Assembly (NCBI RefSeq): GCF_035658495.1 | Contig: NZ_CP141944.1 | Location: 2,196,001 to 2,260,000, forward strand | Origin: Novosphingobium sp. RL4 | GTDB lineage: Bacteria > Pseudomonadota > Alphaproteobacteria > Sphingomonadales > Sphingomonadaceae | DNA length: 64,000 nucleotides | Reading direction: 5' to 3' | Shown here: positions 29,291 through 38,426 of the stretch, piece after piece | How positions within the stretch are numbered: position 1 is the stretch's first letter | Layout: each line of letters opens with the position of its first letter | Notes under the pieces: model-generated | Seen by the model: the letters and a program-made list of their open reading frames with translations, nothing else | Databases searched by the model: none | Told to the model about the DNA's origin: nothing | Program-made: the position numbers and the translations under genes

Positions 29291-30450
29291 GCGACATGGA
29301 GCGCGACCGCCGATGGACGCTGGCGCTGGGAACCGAAGCCGAGGAGGGTACTGCGGCGCTGTCCGACGGCGACCGGCGGATGTCCCGGGCGCTGTCCGCG
29401 CTCTATGGCGATGGCACTGAGATGAAGGGACGCGGCGGGCTTGGCGGATCGGCTCCGCGCGTCGCCAAATGGCTGGGCGACATCCGCGAGTTCTTTCCCG
29501 GCTCCGTCGTGCAGGTGATCCAGAAGGACGCGTTCGAGCGCAAGGGCCTGCGCCAGATGCTGCTCGAACCCGAATTTCTCGCCACGGTCGAGGCGGACGT
29601 GAACCTCGTCGCCGATCTGGTGGCGCTGCGCGGCGTGATGCCGGAAAAGACCAGGGAAACCGCCCGTGTCGTCATCGGCAAGGTCGTTGCGGAACTGATG
29701 GAACGGCTGGAGCGGCGCACTGCAGAGGCCATTCGCGGCGCGCTGGACCGGTCTCGCCGCACCAGCCGCCCGCGCTTCTCGGATATCGACTGGCCGCGCA
29801 CCATTCGCGCAAACCTCAGCCATTATCAGCCGGAGCATCGGACCGTCGTTCCGGAACGGCTGATCGGCTTCATGCGCCAGCAGCGACGGATCGTGGATCT
29901 GGATGAGGTCGTGCTCTGCGTCGACCAGTCCGGCTCGATGGCAAGTTCGGTGGTCTATGCCTCGATCTTCGCGGCGGTGATGGCCTCGCTGCCGGTGGTG
30001 ACCACCCGGCTGGTCTGCTTCGACACGGCAATCGTCGACCTGACCGGGGAACTGGCCGATCCGGTGGAAGTGCTGTTCGGAATCCAGCTCGGCGGCGGCA
30101 CCGACATCAACCGCGCCGTGGCCTATTGCGAGGACCGGATCGAACGTCCCTCCAAGTCTCACCTGATCCTGATTACCGACCTTTACGAAGGCGGGAACGC
30201 GGAAGCGCTGGTTGACCGTCTGGCCGCACTGGTGCTGTCGGGCGTCAATGTCATCGTCCTGCTCGCGCTGACCGACAGTGGCCGCCCGTCCTACGATCCC
30301 GCCCTGTCCGCACGGGTGGCGGCGCTTGGCATCCCGGTCTTTGCATGTACGCCCGACCAGTTTCCCGGCCTCATGGCGGCCGCGCTGCGCCGGGAGGACA
30401 TAAACGGCTGGGCCGCCGATCAGGATATCAAGACGGTCCGCGCGGAATGA
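29287..30450 (+). CDS. VWA domain protein (YehP-like)
   Basis: A 387-residue protein with a C-terminal von Willebrand A domain. The MIDAS metal site is CVDQSGSMASS (DxSxS) near residue 214, with the later GGGTDINRAV (MIDAS Thr) and LILITDLYEGG. The N-terminal 200 residues are helical and rich in Arg/Glu. VWA proteins of this kind partner with MoxR ATPases. It is the last gene of the operon. Its end overlaps the convergent cupin gene by 23 bases, so no terminator fits between them. Confidence 0.9.
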   Translation: MSDMERDRRWTLALGTEAEEGTAALSDGDRRMSRALSALYGDGTEMKGRGGLGGSAPRVAKWLGDIREFFPGSVVQVIQKDAFERKGLRQMLLEPEFLATVEADVNLVADLVALRGVMPEKTRETARVVIGKVVAELMERLERRTAEAIRGALDRSRRTSRPRFSDIDWPRTIRANLSHYQPEHRTVVPERLIGFMRQQRRIVDLDEVVLCVDQSGSMASSVVYASIFAAVMASLPVVTTRLVCFDTAIVDLTGELADPVEVLFGIQLGGGTDINRAVAYCEDRIERPSKSHLILITDLYEGGNAEALVDRLAALVLSGVNVIVLLALTDSGRPSYDPALSARVAALGIPVFACTPDQFPGLMAAALRREDINGWAADQDIKTVRAE

Positions 30451-30967
30451 CGGCCGCCGCTTCGCGGTATTGTTCTTCGCTGACCGGCTCCATCCACGTG
30501 ACGGAGCTGCCATCCTGAACTTCGGCAATGGCGACATGGGTCATGCCGTCATCCGGGGCCGCGCCGTGCCAGTGCTTGGTCTGGGGCGGTATCCAGACGA
30601 CGTCCCCGGGCACGAACGCCTGCGCGGGGCTCCCCCATTCCTGGACGAGGCCACGGCCGCGCGTGACGACCAGCGTCTGTCCCAGCGGATGCCTATGCCA
30701 CGCCGTGTGCGCGCCCGGTTCGAAGGTCACGGTTGCTCCGCCCACCCGCGCCGGCGCTTCACGCTGAAAGCGACCTTCCACGCGGACCGTCCCCGTGAAG
30801 TTCTGTGCCGGCCCTTTTGCCGCAGGACCAGTTCCCGCCCGGATGACCGAAACGCCCCGCCGTTCGGCTTTTTCGGGTTCTTGCGCCAGAGCGGTGACGG
30901 ACAGGCAGGCCATTCCCAGTGCCGCGATCGTGCGGCCCGCCCGATTGCTCATCCCAAGATACCTCAT
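30428..30967 (-). CDS. Exported cupin domain protein
   Basis: A 179-residue protein with a signal peptide (hydrophobic AALGMACLSVTALAQ) and a single cupin barrel. Metal-binding residues are seen in GAHTAWHRHPLGQTLVV (HxHx4-6 type) and later TKHWHGAA. It resembles the small cupins found beside carboxymuconolactone decarboxylase genes. The start at 30967 is fixed by ATGA overlap with the upstream decarboxylase-family gene. The activity is unknown. Confidence 0.85.
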   Translation of the reverse strand: MRYLGMSNRAGRTIAALGMACLSVTALAQEPEKAERRGVSVIRAGTGPAAKGPAQNFTGTVRVEGRFQREAPARVGGATVTFEPGAHTAWHRHPLGQTLVVTRGRGLVQEWGSPAQAFVPGDVVWIPPQTKHWHGAAPDDGMTHVAIAEVQDGSSVTWMEPVSEEQYREAAAVIPRGPS

Positions 30968-31380
30968 TTTGAATGAAAGACCTCGCGAGCGATGCCGACG
31001 GCGGCGATGGCGTTTGGCCAGCCCGCGTAGAACGCAAGCTGCGTAATCGTTTCCACCAGTTCGGCTTCGGTCACGCCGTTCTGCCGGGCAAGCCGCATGT
31101 GGGAGCGAAGCTGCTCAGGCCGGTTGAGCGCGATCAGCGCGGCGACGGTGATGAGGCTGCGATCGCGTTTGGCGAGGCCGGGACGTTCCCACACGTCGCC
31201 CAGCAGCACTTCGTCGGTGAGTTCGGCGAGCTTGGGGGCAACATCGCCCATCAATTGCTGCGCCCGCGATGGCGGCTTGTCGTCCGGTTCGGGAGCGGTC
31301 TGGGCCCCGGCCATCGTCGAAGCGCTTCCGGCAAGCAGCACCATCGCGGCGAAAAACAGGTTTCGGGTCTTCTTGCTCAC
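30964..31380 (-). CDS. Exported carboxymuconolactone decarboxylase family protein
   Basis: A 138-residue protein with a signal peptide (MSKKTRNLFFAAMVLLAGSA) and one CMD/AhpD-like helical domain (RDRSLITVAALIALNRPEQL, LVETITQLAFYAGWP). No AhpD CxxC pair is present, so it is not a peroxidase of that type. It overlaps the cupin gene by 4 bases; the two are cotranscribed and both exported. The reaction is unknown. Confidence 0.86.
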   Translation of the reverse strand: MSKKTRNLFFAAMVLLAGSASTMAGAQTAPEPDDKPPSRAQQLMGDVAPKLAELTDEVLLGDVWERPGLAKRDRSLITVAALIALNRPEQLRSHMRLARQNGVTEAELVETITQLAFYAGWPNAIAAVGIAREVFHSK

Positions 31381-31530
31381 TCGGGCGGCTCCTTTTTCAG
31401 TGTCGGGGATCGCGGCGTCAGCGCTCGGCTCAGCCGCTCAGCGCTGCGGGAAAAGAGCGGGGCAAGTTGTGCCAATGCAGCTTCGTGGAGGTGAGGACGA
31501 GCGGTGGGCTGCGATGGAGGATGGAACCGG

Positions 31531-32616
31531 TCATTCCGGGTGCTCCGACTGATCGAGCCCCTTTTCGGCAAGGAACTTCGATACCTCGTCCGCGATCTGG
31601 AGGTTGTTCAGGTCGGACATCATGAAGTGCGTGTTCCCGCGAATGCCGAGGTCGGGCAGATGGATGAGACGGGCATCGCCGCCATGCCGGTTGACGCAGT
31701 CCACCCACAGTCTCGCCATGGCCAATCGGACCCGCCAGTTATCCTTTCCGCGCTCCGCGGTCGGATCGGCGGGGATATTGTCGCCGTAGAAGATCGCGAT
31801 GGGAATGCGGGTGAGCAGGGCGAAGTCCGCAGGCGCTATTTCCACCGGTTTCAATGTCCCGGCGGCACTGGGCATTTCCGGCGGCGCCTCCCCCTTCGGA
31901 AAGACGAACCCGCTGCCCGGCTCGAATGCCACCACGGCCTTTACATTCGGGCTTGCCATGGCGGTCAGCCACCCGGGCTCGCCGCCCTGCGAATGCGTGA
32001 AGAGGATTGCAGGCCCGGTCTTTTCGAGCAGCGCGGTCATGGCGCTCGAAATGACCCTGGCATCGTAAGGGCCGGTGTTCGGCGTGACGGAACGGAAGAA
32101 CTGCTCCAGCGTCTCCGGCCGGCGATCGAACTGCACGCCGCCGAAGAATTCCGGCCAGGCCCCCAGGCGGAACTGATCGAAAAAGAGCTGGTCGTTGGGC
32201 GCGGGCTCTATCGCCGCCGCCACGCTGCTGTTGCCGGCTCGCCCCCTGCGCGGCTGGTCCACGACATATGTCGTGAAGTGGCGGCGCAGGAAAATCGTCT
32301 GGAAACCTTCGCGGCCATCCGGCGTGGTTTCCCAGCTCCGCCCCGACTGATAGGCACCGTGAAGCATCACGACAGGCAGCCGCCTCGGCTTTTCAGGCAC
32401 CTGATAGAACGCATAGAGATGGTCTGCGTGGAGACTTTGGCCCGCTGCCGTCGGAGCGTTGTTGGCGAAGGTGCCGGGTTCGGTGTGTATCGTTCCACCG
32501 ACCGCGAAACTGCCTTGTTCGCTGATGACGAGGGGGGAGGGCGCGGCCTGCGTGGACACGGCGAACAACGCCAACAGGAGCGGCATCGCTGCAGATGTGA
32601 TCGCGCGTCGCGACAT
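31531..32616 (-). CDS. Exported alpha/beta hydrolase
   Basis: A 361-residue protein. A signal peptide ends near STQAAPS. The alpha/beta-hydrolase fold is shown by VVMLHGAYQSGRSWE (oxyanion region) and the nucleophile elbow in FTHSQGGEPGW, with a C-terminal catalytic His candidate in IRGNTHFMM. It is probably a secreted esterase or lipase with unknown substrate. It is followed after 150 bases by the CMD and cupin genes on the same strand, suggesting a common transcript. Confidence 0.85.
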   Translation of the reverse strand: MSRRAITSAAMPLLLALFAVSTQAAPSPLVISEQGSFAVGGTIHTEPGTFANNAPTAAGQSLHADHLYAFYQVPEKPRRLPVVMLHGAYQSGRSWETTPDGREGFQTIFLRRHFTTYVVDQPRRGRAGNSSVAAAIEPAPNDQLFFDQFRLGAWPEFFGGVQFDRRPETLEQFFRSVTPNTGPYDARVISSAMTALLEKTGPAILFTHSQGGEPGWLTAMASPNVKAVVAFEPGSGFVFPKGEAPPEMPSAAGTLKPVEIAPADFALLTRIPIAIFYGDNIPADPTAERGKDNWRVRLAMARLWVDCVNRHGGDARLIHLPDLGIRGNTHFMMSDLNNLQIADEVSKFLAEKGLDQSEHPE

Positions 32617-32749
32617 GGCGTTTTCTCCTGTTTTCCGGGAGAAGGTAGCGCCAGGAAAATTCCATGATTAGATGGCTAAATGCGCATGTAGTAGTAAGCG
32701 CTGCTAATCAATGGCTTGCCTTCCGTACCGTGGCCTCTCTCTTCGAGGC

Positions 32750-33748
32750 TCAATGCAACAGCATCGCCTGCAGTCCTCGCACCACGCATCCGCACGCATC
32801 GGCTGCCGTCCGCACCGAAAGGCCGGTTTCCTTTGACATGAGCGAGCCGAGCAAGGGCGAAAGCGCGCCTCCGCCGGTCAGCACGATGCCGTCCGCCAGA
32901 ATGTCATGGCTGAGTTCCGGCGGAGTTTCGCTGAGCAGTTGACGTACGGCTTCGATAATCACGCGGAAATGCTTCTCCGCGACAAGATCGAGTTCTGCGC
33001 AGGAGAGCGACAGGATAGCCGGCATCTGAGTGCGAAGGCTGCGTCCCTTGACCTCGATCGGTACGGAACGATCGCCGTTTTGCGCGTGGTTGCTGTACTC
33101 CTCCATCACGCGTTCCGCGGTGAGATCGCCGACGAGCAACTTGTGCCGCAGGTGCAGATCGTCGGCGATGGCACGGGCCAGTGATGCACCGCCGACACGT
33201 ACCGATCGCGTCCCGCAGATGCCGCCAAGCGATATTATCGCCACTTCGCTGGTACCGGCGCCGCATTCGACGATCATGGTTCCGGAGGGACGCTCGATGG
33301 GCAATTCGGCACCGATCGCGGCGGCCAGCGGTTCGGGGACAAGCCGGACCGAGGCCAGGCCAGCGTCGCTTGCCGCGGTAAGAAGCGCTGCCCGCTCCGC
33401 CTGAGTGGCATCCGAAGGCACCCCGATCAGGACGCGCGTCCGGCCCAGCCGCGTGCGTCCCATCGCGCTGCGCAGCGCATAGCTGAGCATGTGCGTGGCC
33501 GCATCGATGTCCTGCAGGACTCCGCGACGAAGCGGACGCTTGATCCGCATGTGGCTTGGCGTGCGATCCACCATCGCCCGCGCGCTTTGTCCGGCTGCAA
33601 GAAGTCGCTCGGCACCCGAAGGACCAGTGAAGCAGCAAAGCGAAGGTTCATCGAACAAAATGCCATCGGAGCGATGAACCACGCGAACATTCGCAGTGCC
33701 GAAATCAATCGCGATTTCCGGCTTTTTCAAGGAAAAAATTGAAGCCAT
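32750..33748 (-). CDS. MreB-like actin paralogue
   Basis: A 332-residue actin-fold protein. Phosphate-1 is AIDFGTANVRVV. The phosphate-2 loop reads VECGAGTSEVAIISLGG, where classical MreB has DIGGGTTE, so the metal-ligand Asp is replaced by Glu and one Gly by Cys. The adenosine motif GIVLTGGGALSPLLG is conserved. No mreC/mreD genes are nearby, and the protein is shorter than true MreB (about 345). It probably forms filaments or binds ATP differently; the role is unknown. Confidence 0.8.
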   Translation of the reverse strand: MASIFSLKKPEIAIDFGTANVRVVHRSDGILFDEPSLCCFTGPSGAERLLAAGQSARAMVDRTPSHMRIKRPLRRGVLQDIDAATHMLSYALRSAMGRTRLGRTRVLIGVPSDATQAERAALLTAASDAGLASVRLVPEPLAAAIGAELPIERPSGTMIVECGAGTSEVAIISLGGICGTRSVRVGGASLARAIADDLHLRHKLLVGDLTAERVMEEYSNHAQNGDRSVPIEVKGRSLRTQMPAILSLSCAELDLVAEKHFRVIIEAVRQLLSETPPELSHDILADGIVLTGGGALSPLLGSLMSKETGLSVRTAADACGCVVRGLQAMLLH

Positions 33749-33836
33749 GGCTGCCCTCTAGCAGCCCGCTGGATCGTTGTCTTCAACAACTCTCCGGACG
33801 TTTTCGGGCGTTTCTCATTGGACGGACCAGCTTTCT

Positions 33837-34019
33837 ATGGGCCTGCTGCCCGATGCACGGACGCCTTCGTCCCATCGGCTTCAGCCGTTACGGGGGCCTC
33901 TTCAACGGCAACCGCCGCGCGGTAAAGTATCAGCCCATTCGTTGATCGGCATTCTCTCTGCAGCCACGATCGTCCTGGTTCTTTTCAGCCTTTTCGTGCT
34001 GCCGGCTTTTGCCAGATAA
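33837..34019 (+). CDS. Possible small membrane protein
   Basis: A 60-residue frame ending in one hydrophobic segment (LIGILSAATIVLVLFSLFVL). It has no clear Shine-Dalgarno. A perfect 15-bp hairpin starts 14 bases after its stop, which slightly favours a real transcript. In-frame TTG at 33777 is an alternative start. Low support otherwise. Confidence 0.33.
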   Translation: MGLLPDARTPSSHRLQPLRGPLQRQPPRGKVSAHSLIGILSAATIVLVLFSLFVLPAFAR

Positions 34020-34032
34020 GGCAGGCCAGCCC

Positions 34033-34069
34033 CGCCAACGTTGCGCATCGATCTTGCGCAACGTTGGCG
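34033..34069. terminator. 15-bp perfect hairpin
   Basis: CGCCAACGTTGCGCA pairs with TGCGCAACGTTGGCG around TCGATCT. It lies 14 bases after the small plus-strand frame and 49 bases beyond the minus-strand GH9 stop, so it could end either transcript. There is no long T-run on either side. Confidence 0.7.
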
Positions 34070-34117
34070 TAACAAGTAATTGTATCCAGAAACAGGAATT
34101 GGTATAATATTCCAAGT

Positions 34118-36361
34118 TTAATTACCGCTGATCGTCATAATATTGTGGGGTTCATTCGCTGTACCAAACGCGACGATCCACGGTTTTGACGGATCAGTGA
34201 TTTCAAGTGAAATCGGATAGGTTTTTGCCGTTTGTGTTGCGATGACCTGCTTGGGACCGCTCACTGCAGCGTTCCACGTCCGGACCGTCAGTTCATGTGT
34301 ACCCGCACCGGAAACTGTCAGATCGATTTGGTGCCGTCCGCCCTCAGTTAGGCGCGAAGTTGCCGAAAGGATTGCAGTGCGCAGTGGATCGAGCGACAGA
34401 ACCACAGAAGAGGCGTCGGCGACGGCAAGTTGCCTTTCGATGGAGCCATATCGGACATCGTAACGACCGGCATCGAGTTGCAGATCAAACTTGCCCGGAC
34501 GCACCCGAGTCGTCTTCTTTGTTCGCGAGTTCCGGAACTCGGCTCCCTGTGGTGCTGTTCCCTTCAGCCGAGCGCCAATTCCCACGCGGGAAAAATTCAT
34601 CGCCATGCGACAGCTCGAGTAAACCCACATCTCCTTGTACGGGAACACCGCATTGTTACCCCAGGCGGGCGCGTCTTCCTCATAGGAATTGAACCCGAGC
34701 GACATGCCACCAACGAAGTTTGGCAGTGCCACTGTGAAATTCTGCCAAAACGCGTTGCCTACGCCGTACAGAAGCGAGCGGGAAAATGGGTTTGCGCCGA
34801 GGACCCACTGAACCTGACGCGCTGCCAAGTCGGAGAGGTCGGCTCGTTGGAGCGTCGCGGCCGCTGCACCGAGACCGATGGTCTTGCTCATATGAACCGT
34901 ACTCGATCCCTTACGAACGTGATCGTACCAGAGCGGGAAGATGCGCAAGGTATGATTGGGTCCGAGCGAGGTTCCAGCATCGTACTGCTGTTGCATTTGG
35001 CGGCGGATCACGTCCGGCATGGGCGGTGTGGGGAACACAGCGCTGGGCTTTTGCGCTAGCATCATGCCCGTCCGATCAAGAGGTTGCGGAGCGTCTAGGT
35101 CAGACTTGCGCCAGACCGCCGCTGGAATGATGTTGAATGGACCCGATGCCTCTGAGCCGGTCACACAGAAATGATCGGCGTAGATTGCCAACCCCGCGTA
35201 CCAGTCCATCCAGTCAGGGTGATCGGGCAGCGCATCACACAGCGCCGAGAACGCGAGAAGACCGCAATCCTCGAAGCTGTTGTGGTATTCGTGGACTATG
35301 CGTGTCCTTCCAGCGTCTTCGTAAAAATAGCCGGTTATGCCAATGCCGTCGATAAAGGTGCGTTCCTGGATGGCCACGAGCCATTTGGCAAAGCGAGCCG
35401 CTTCGGTTGCATATTGCCGCTCGCCCGTTGCGCGGTACATTTCGACGGCAGCCAGCGTCGCATAGCCGATAAAGTCCCGCCAACTCGGCTGGTTGATCTC
35501 GAGCGGAGGAGCATCCTTCGGAGGTTGGATTGCCGCCGCAACGAGAGCGAAGTCCTCGCGCGCAGCCTTGAGCACATTCGATGCAAGCTTGGCATCCCGC
35601 GTCCGCAAAGTTCGCACAGAGCGTGCACCAGCAAGAACACCGAGGATGTTCTGGAAATCATCCCGGCCAACTGAACTGCGCTCGTCGTCCTGAATGACAT
35701 CGTCTGCGGTGCCGACCTTGCTGTCGGTCCAGTAGGACACATGGTTGTAGAGCGCGCGCTGAGCCGGAGCGAAGCGGGTACGAACCGACCAGTCCAAGCC
35801 CCAGAGAGCTTCTTCCAATGCGCGCTCGGCCAGCGCCGACTTCCCGCGCAGTTTCAACGCATCGTGCAAATCAAGCAGCGCGTAGATCGAGAGGTGGGTT
35901 CGATAGGGGCTCTGGGTCAGGTTTGCGGCATCATGCCATCCGCCTTCGACGCTGCGCTTTTCTCCTTTGTAGAGCGCAAAGACGTCCCGATGGCACGCAT
36001 CCTGGACACCTGGCACAGGGAAGCCGCACCTCAACCCGTAAAAGGCGTTGAGCGTGGCTTCGATCACTGGCTCCCAGGCGTCGTCGGAAATCAGGAAGGG
36101 ATCGCTGTTGGTCGAGCCATGCCGCAGCCGATAACGCCCAGGCTTACTGAATGAGGTGAAGTCCAGCTTACGATAGGAGCCGCGCGAGTTAATGACCGGG
36201 GCGGCGTCCAAGGTCGCCACTACCTGGTTGCTATCAGCTTCAACAATCTGAAACGAGTGGGAGCCCTCGTGTGCGATGGCGATCTTTGGTCCGGCAGGTT
36301 GATAGCCGACGTGGCTGAAGGCGATGGTTCCAGGGGCAATGGCCCAGCCCTTAGGCTGCTC
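34118..36361 (-). pseudogene. Glycoside hydrolase family 9 gene, 3' part, cut by an IS
   Basis: This fragment carries the CelD-like N-terminal Ig domain (IAFSHVGYQPAGPKIAIAH) and the GH9 (alpha/alpha)6 catalytic domain (GGWHDAANL near the start, YKEMWVYSSCRMAMNF near its end). A C-terminal beta-rich domain follows. The usual GGWYDAGD motif is changed to DAAN, so the second Asp, the catalytic base in characterised GH9 enzymes, is Asn. The open frame runs to 36439 only because it reads into IS DNA. Removing the IS and one target copy joins it in frame to the 5' part (VERIDAE-QPKGWAIAP) for about 1012 residues. Confidence 0.85.
36358..36361. repeat. Target-site duplication, left copy (GCTC)
   Basis: GCTC immediately precedes the IS left end TGATCTGCCCCC and is repeated at 37628-37631. 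Four bases is the size expected for the IS407 group. Confidence 0.88.
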
Positions 36362-36424
36362 TGATCTGCCCCCTTCTGAGTGGCCCAAAATCTGTTTTAG
36401 ATTTGGCCACGAAGGAGGACTTGA

Positions 36425-36700
36425 ATGGCGAGGAAGCACAAGCCGGAAGAGATCATCGGCAAGCTGCGTGAAGCGGAGATCGTGCTGGCGCAGGGCGGAA
36501 CGGTGGCGGATGCGTGTCGCCGGATCGGCGTCACCGAGCAGAGCTACTACCGCTGGCGCAAGGAGTATGGCGGCCTGAAGATGGACCAGGCTCGGCGCAT
36601 GAAAGAGCTTGAGAAGGAAAACGCCCGGTTGCGGCGGGCGGTGTCAGATCTGACGCTGGACAAGTTGATCCTACAGGAGGCCTCGCGGGGAAACTTCTGA
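36425..36700 (+). CDS. IS407-group transposase OrfA
   Basis: A 91-residue HTH_Tnp_1 protein: KPEEIIGKLREAEIVLAQGG helix-turn-helix, then a leucine-zipper-like C-terminus (MKELEKENARLRRAVSDLTL). It binds the IS ends and is normally joined to OrfB by ribosomal frameshifting. GAAGGAGGACTTG precedes its ATG. Confidence 0.93.
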   Translation: MARKHKPEEIIGKLREAEIVLAQGGTVADACRRIGVTEQSYYRWRKEYGGLKMDQARRMKELEKENARLRRAVSDLTLDKLILQEASRGNF

Positions 36701-36741
36701 GCCCCGCGCGCCGCAGGCGCTGTATCGATCATATCCGGGGC

Positions 36742-37593
36742 ATGATGCCGGTGTCCGAGCGGCGGGTCTGCCGCGTGCTCGGGCAACATCGATCGACGCA
36801 GCGCAAAACGCCGCGTGGGGCGGATGACGAAGCAGCCCTGACCGAGGATATCATCGCGCTTGCCCGGCAGTATGGCCGCTATGGCTATCGCCGGGTGACG
36901 GCCTTGCTGCGCGATGCCGGTTGGCATGTGAACCGCAAACGGGTGGAGCGCATCTGGCGCCGTGAAGGGCTCAAGGTGCCGCAGAAGCAACCGAAGCGTG
37001 GAAGGCTCTGGCTCAACGACGGATCATGTATCCGCCTGCGACCGGAATATCCGGGCCATGTGTGGTCTTACGACTTCGTCGAGGGACGCACACATGATGG
37101 CCGCAAGTTCCGCATCCTGTCGATCATCGACGAGGCCAGCCGCGAGTGCCTCGCCTTACCCATCGCGCGACGGCTGCGCAGCGAGGACGTGCTGGCGGCT
37201 CTCGCCGAGTTGTTCGTCACACGGGGGCCGCCGGCGCACATACGGTCAGACAATGGCCCTGAATTTATCGCCAATGCCGTGCAGCAATGGCTGGCGAAGA
37301 TCGGCGTGAAAACGCTCTACATTACACCCGGCAGCCCATGGGAAAATGGCTACTGTGAGTCCTTCAACGGCTCGATGCGTGATGAGCTCTTGAACGGGGA
37401 GATCTTCTACACCTTGGCCGAGGCGAAGATCCTGATCGAGGCCTGGCGGCGGCACTACAACACCGTCAGGCCTCATAGTTCGCTGGGGTATCGACCGCCG
37501 GCCCCGGAGACGGCGACGGCGCCATGGCTGCCCTCCGGTTCCGCTACGCTGCACCTACGGCCAGCCATGGCGCCGGAGGCAATCTTACACTAA
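36742..37593 (+). CDS. IS407-group transposase OrfB (DDE integrase domain)
   Basis: A 283-residue rve-type catalytic subunit. DDE residues are seen in WSYDFVEGRT, IRSDNGPEF and GYCESFNGSM. The frame is open upstream of the ATG at 36742 toward the end of orfA, in a different phase. This fits the usual OrfAB fusion made by programmed -1 frameshifting, with the coordinates given being the part with its own start. Full length, no visible damage. Confidence 0.92.
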   Translation: MMPVSERRVCRVLGQHRSTQRKTPRGADDEAALTEDIIALARQYGRYGYRRVTALLRDAGWHVNRKRVERIWRREGLKVPQKQPKRGRLWLNDGSCIRLRPEYPGHVWSYDFVEGRTHDGRKFRILSIIDEASRECLALPIARRLRSEDVLAALAELFVTRGPPAHIRSDNGPEFIANAVQQWLAKIGVKTLYITPGSPWENGYCESFNGSMRDELLNGEIFYTLAEAKILIEAWRRHYNTVRPHSSLGYRPPAPETATAPWLPSGSATLHLRPAMAPEAILH

Positions 37594-37627
37594 CAAACAA
37601 CCCGGACCACTCGGTGGGGGCCGGTCA

Positions 37628-37631
37628 GCTC
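37628..37631. repeat. Target-site duplication, right copy (GCTC)
   Basis: GCTC directly after the right IS end GGCCGGTCA, matching the copy at 36358-36361. Confidence 0.88.
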
Positions 37632-38426
37632 AGCATCGATCCTCTCGACTGCCAGCTCATCAAAATCATAAGTGATACGCGTGTCTGCTCCGCCGATGCT
37701 GACACCGGAAAGCGTTTGGAAAATCATAAACTCGGAAACGCGATCGCGGTGCTGCTCGGGAATTTCCCACACCAAATGATTCCACTCACCCGGTTTCAGG
37801 TCGCCAATATAGTGCACTGCAACCGGATCGAGTGGGCCTGCTGGGGCGCCTTCACAGGTGAACTGCAGCGATATCACATTGACCGGATTAGTAGTCGGGT
37901 GGACGTAAGCCCACATGGAAATGCGATTGAACGCGCTCCAGTCCTGTGGCTCCTTGAAGGTGCGTCGTGCGAAAGCTGCGAATGGCTGCCCTTCAAAGAG
38001 CACACCCTCACCATGGAACGTGCCGTTGGGACGGCGCGCCGCCCGAATGTAGTCCTCGTTACGTAGCAACGTGCTGAACCGAAGCGAACGGCTACCGGAT
38101 CGCGCCCGTTCGCTGGTGTAGCTTAGCGAGACCGCCGCAGATGCTACCCAGCCATTGTCAGACTCCATGTCATCGATCAGCCTGCGCTCATGGACAGGCT
38201 TGGCGCGACCTTTCTCGTCCAGAAGCTTTGACAGGTCCGCCTTGAGCAAAGGACGGATCGGCCAGCGCCCTTGCCACATCGCTGGAGTGGAAGTTCCACG
38301 GCCTATGCCCGCGGCGGCCAGTTGGCCCGGCATCAAACTAATGACGGCCAGCGTCGAAGTAGATTTGAGAAGTCCTCTGCGGGTTACATCGAACCGAGGC
38401 GCGGCTTGCGTTACCTTCATGTTCAA
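37628..38426 (-). pseudogene. Glycoside hydrolase family 9 gene, 5' part, cut by an IS
   Basis: It encodes 266 residues: an RR-containing export signal (VTRRGLLKSTSTLAVISLMP, Tat-like) and a beta-rich carbohydrate-binding-like domain (LIDDMESDNGW, ARSGSRSLRFS). It stops 12 codons into IS sequence. It is the N-terminus of the GH9 protein whose catalytic half lies at 34118-36361. The ATG at 38426 overlaps the end of the DUF1080 gene by four bases, so the intact gene was the next in that operon. A secreted truncated binding domain could still be made. Confidence 0.85.

Larger units (their letters stand above)
36362..37627 (+). mobile_element. IS3-family, IS407-group insertion sequence, 1266 bp
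   Basis: The left end starts TGATCTGCCCCCTTCTGAG and the right end closes with GGTGGGGGCCGGTCA; these are imperfect inverted repeats of about 24 bases. A 4-bp GCTC duplication flanks the element. It holds orfA and orfB in two frames, as IS3 elements do. Both frames are complete, so it may still be active. It sits inside the GH9 gene, in opposite orientation to it. Confidence 0.92.
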
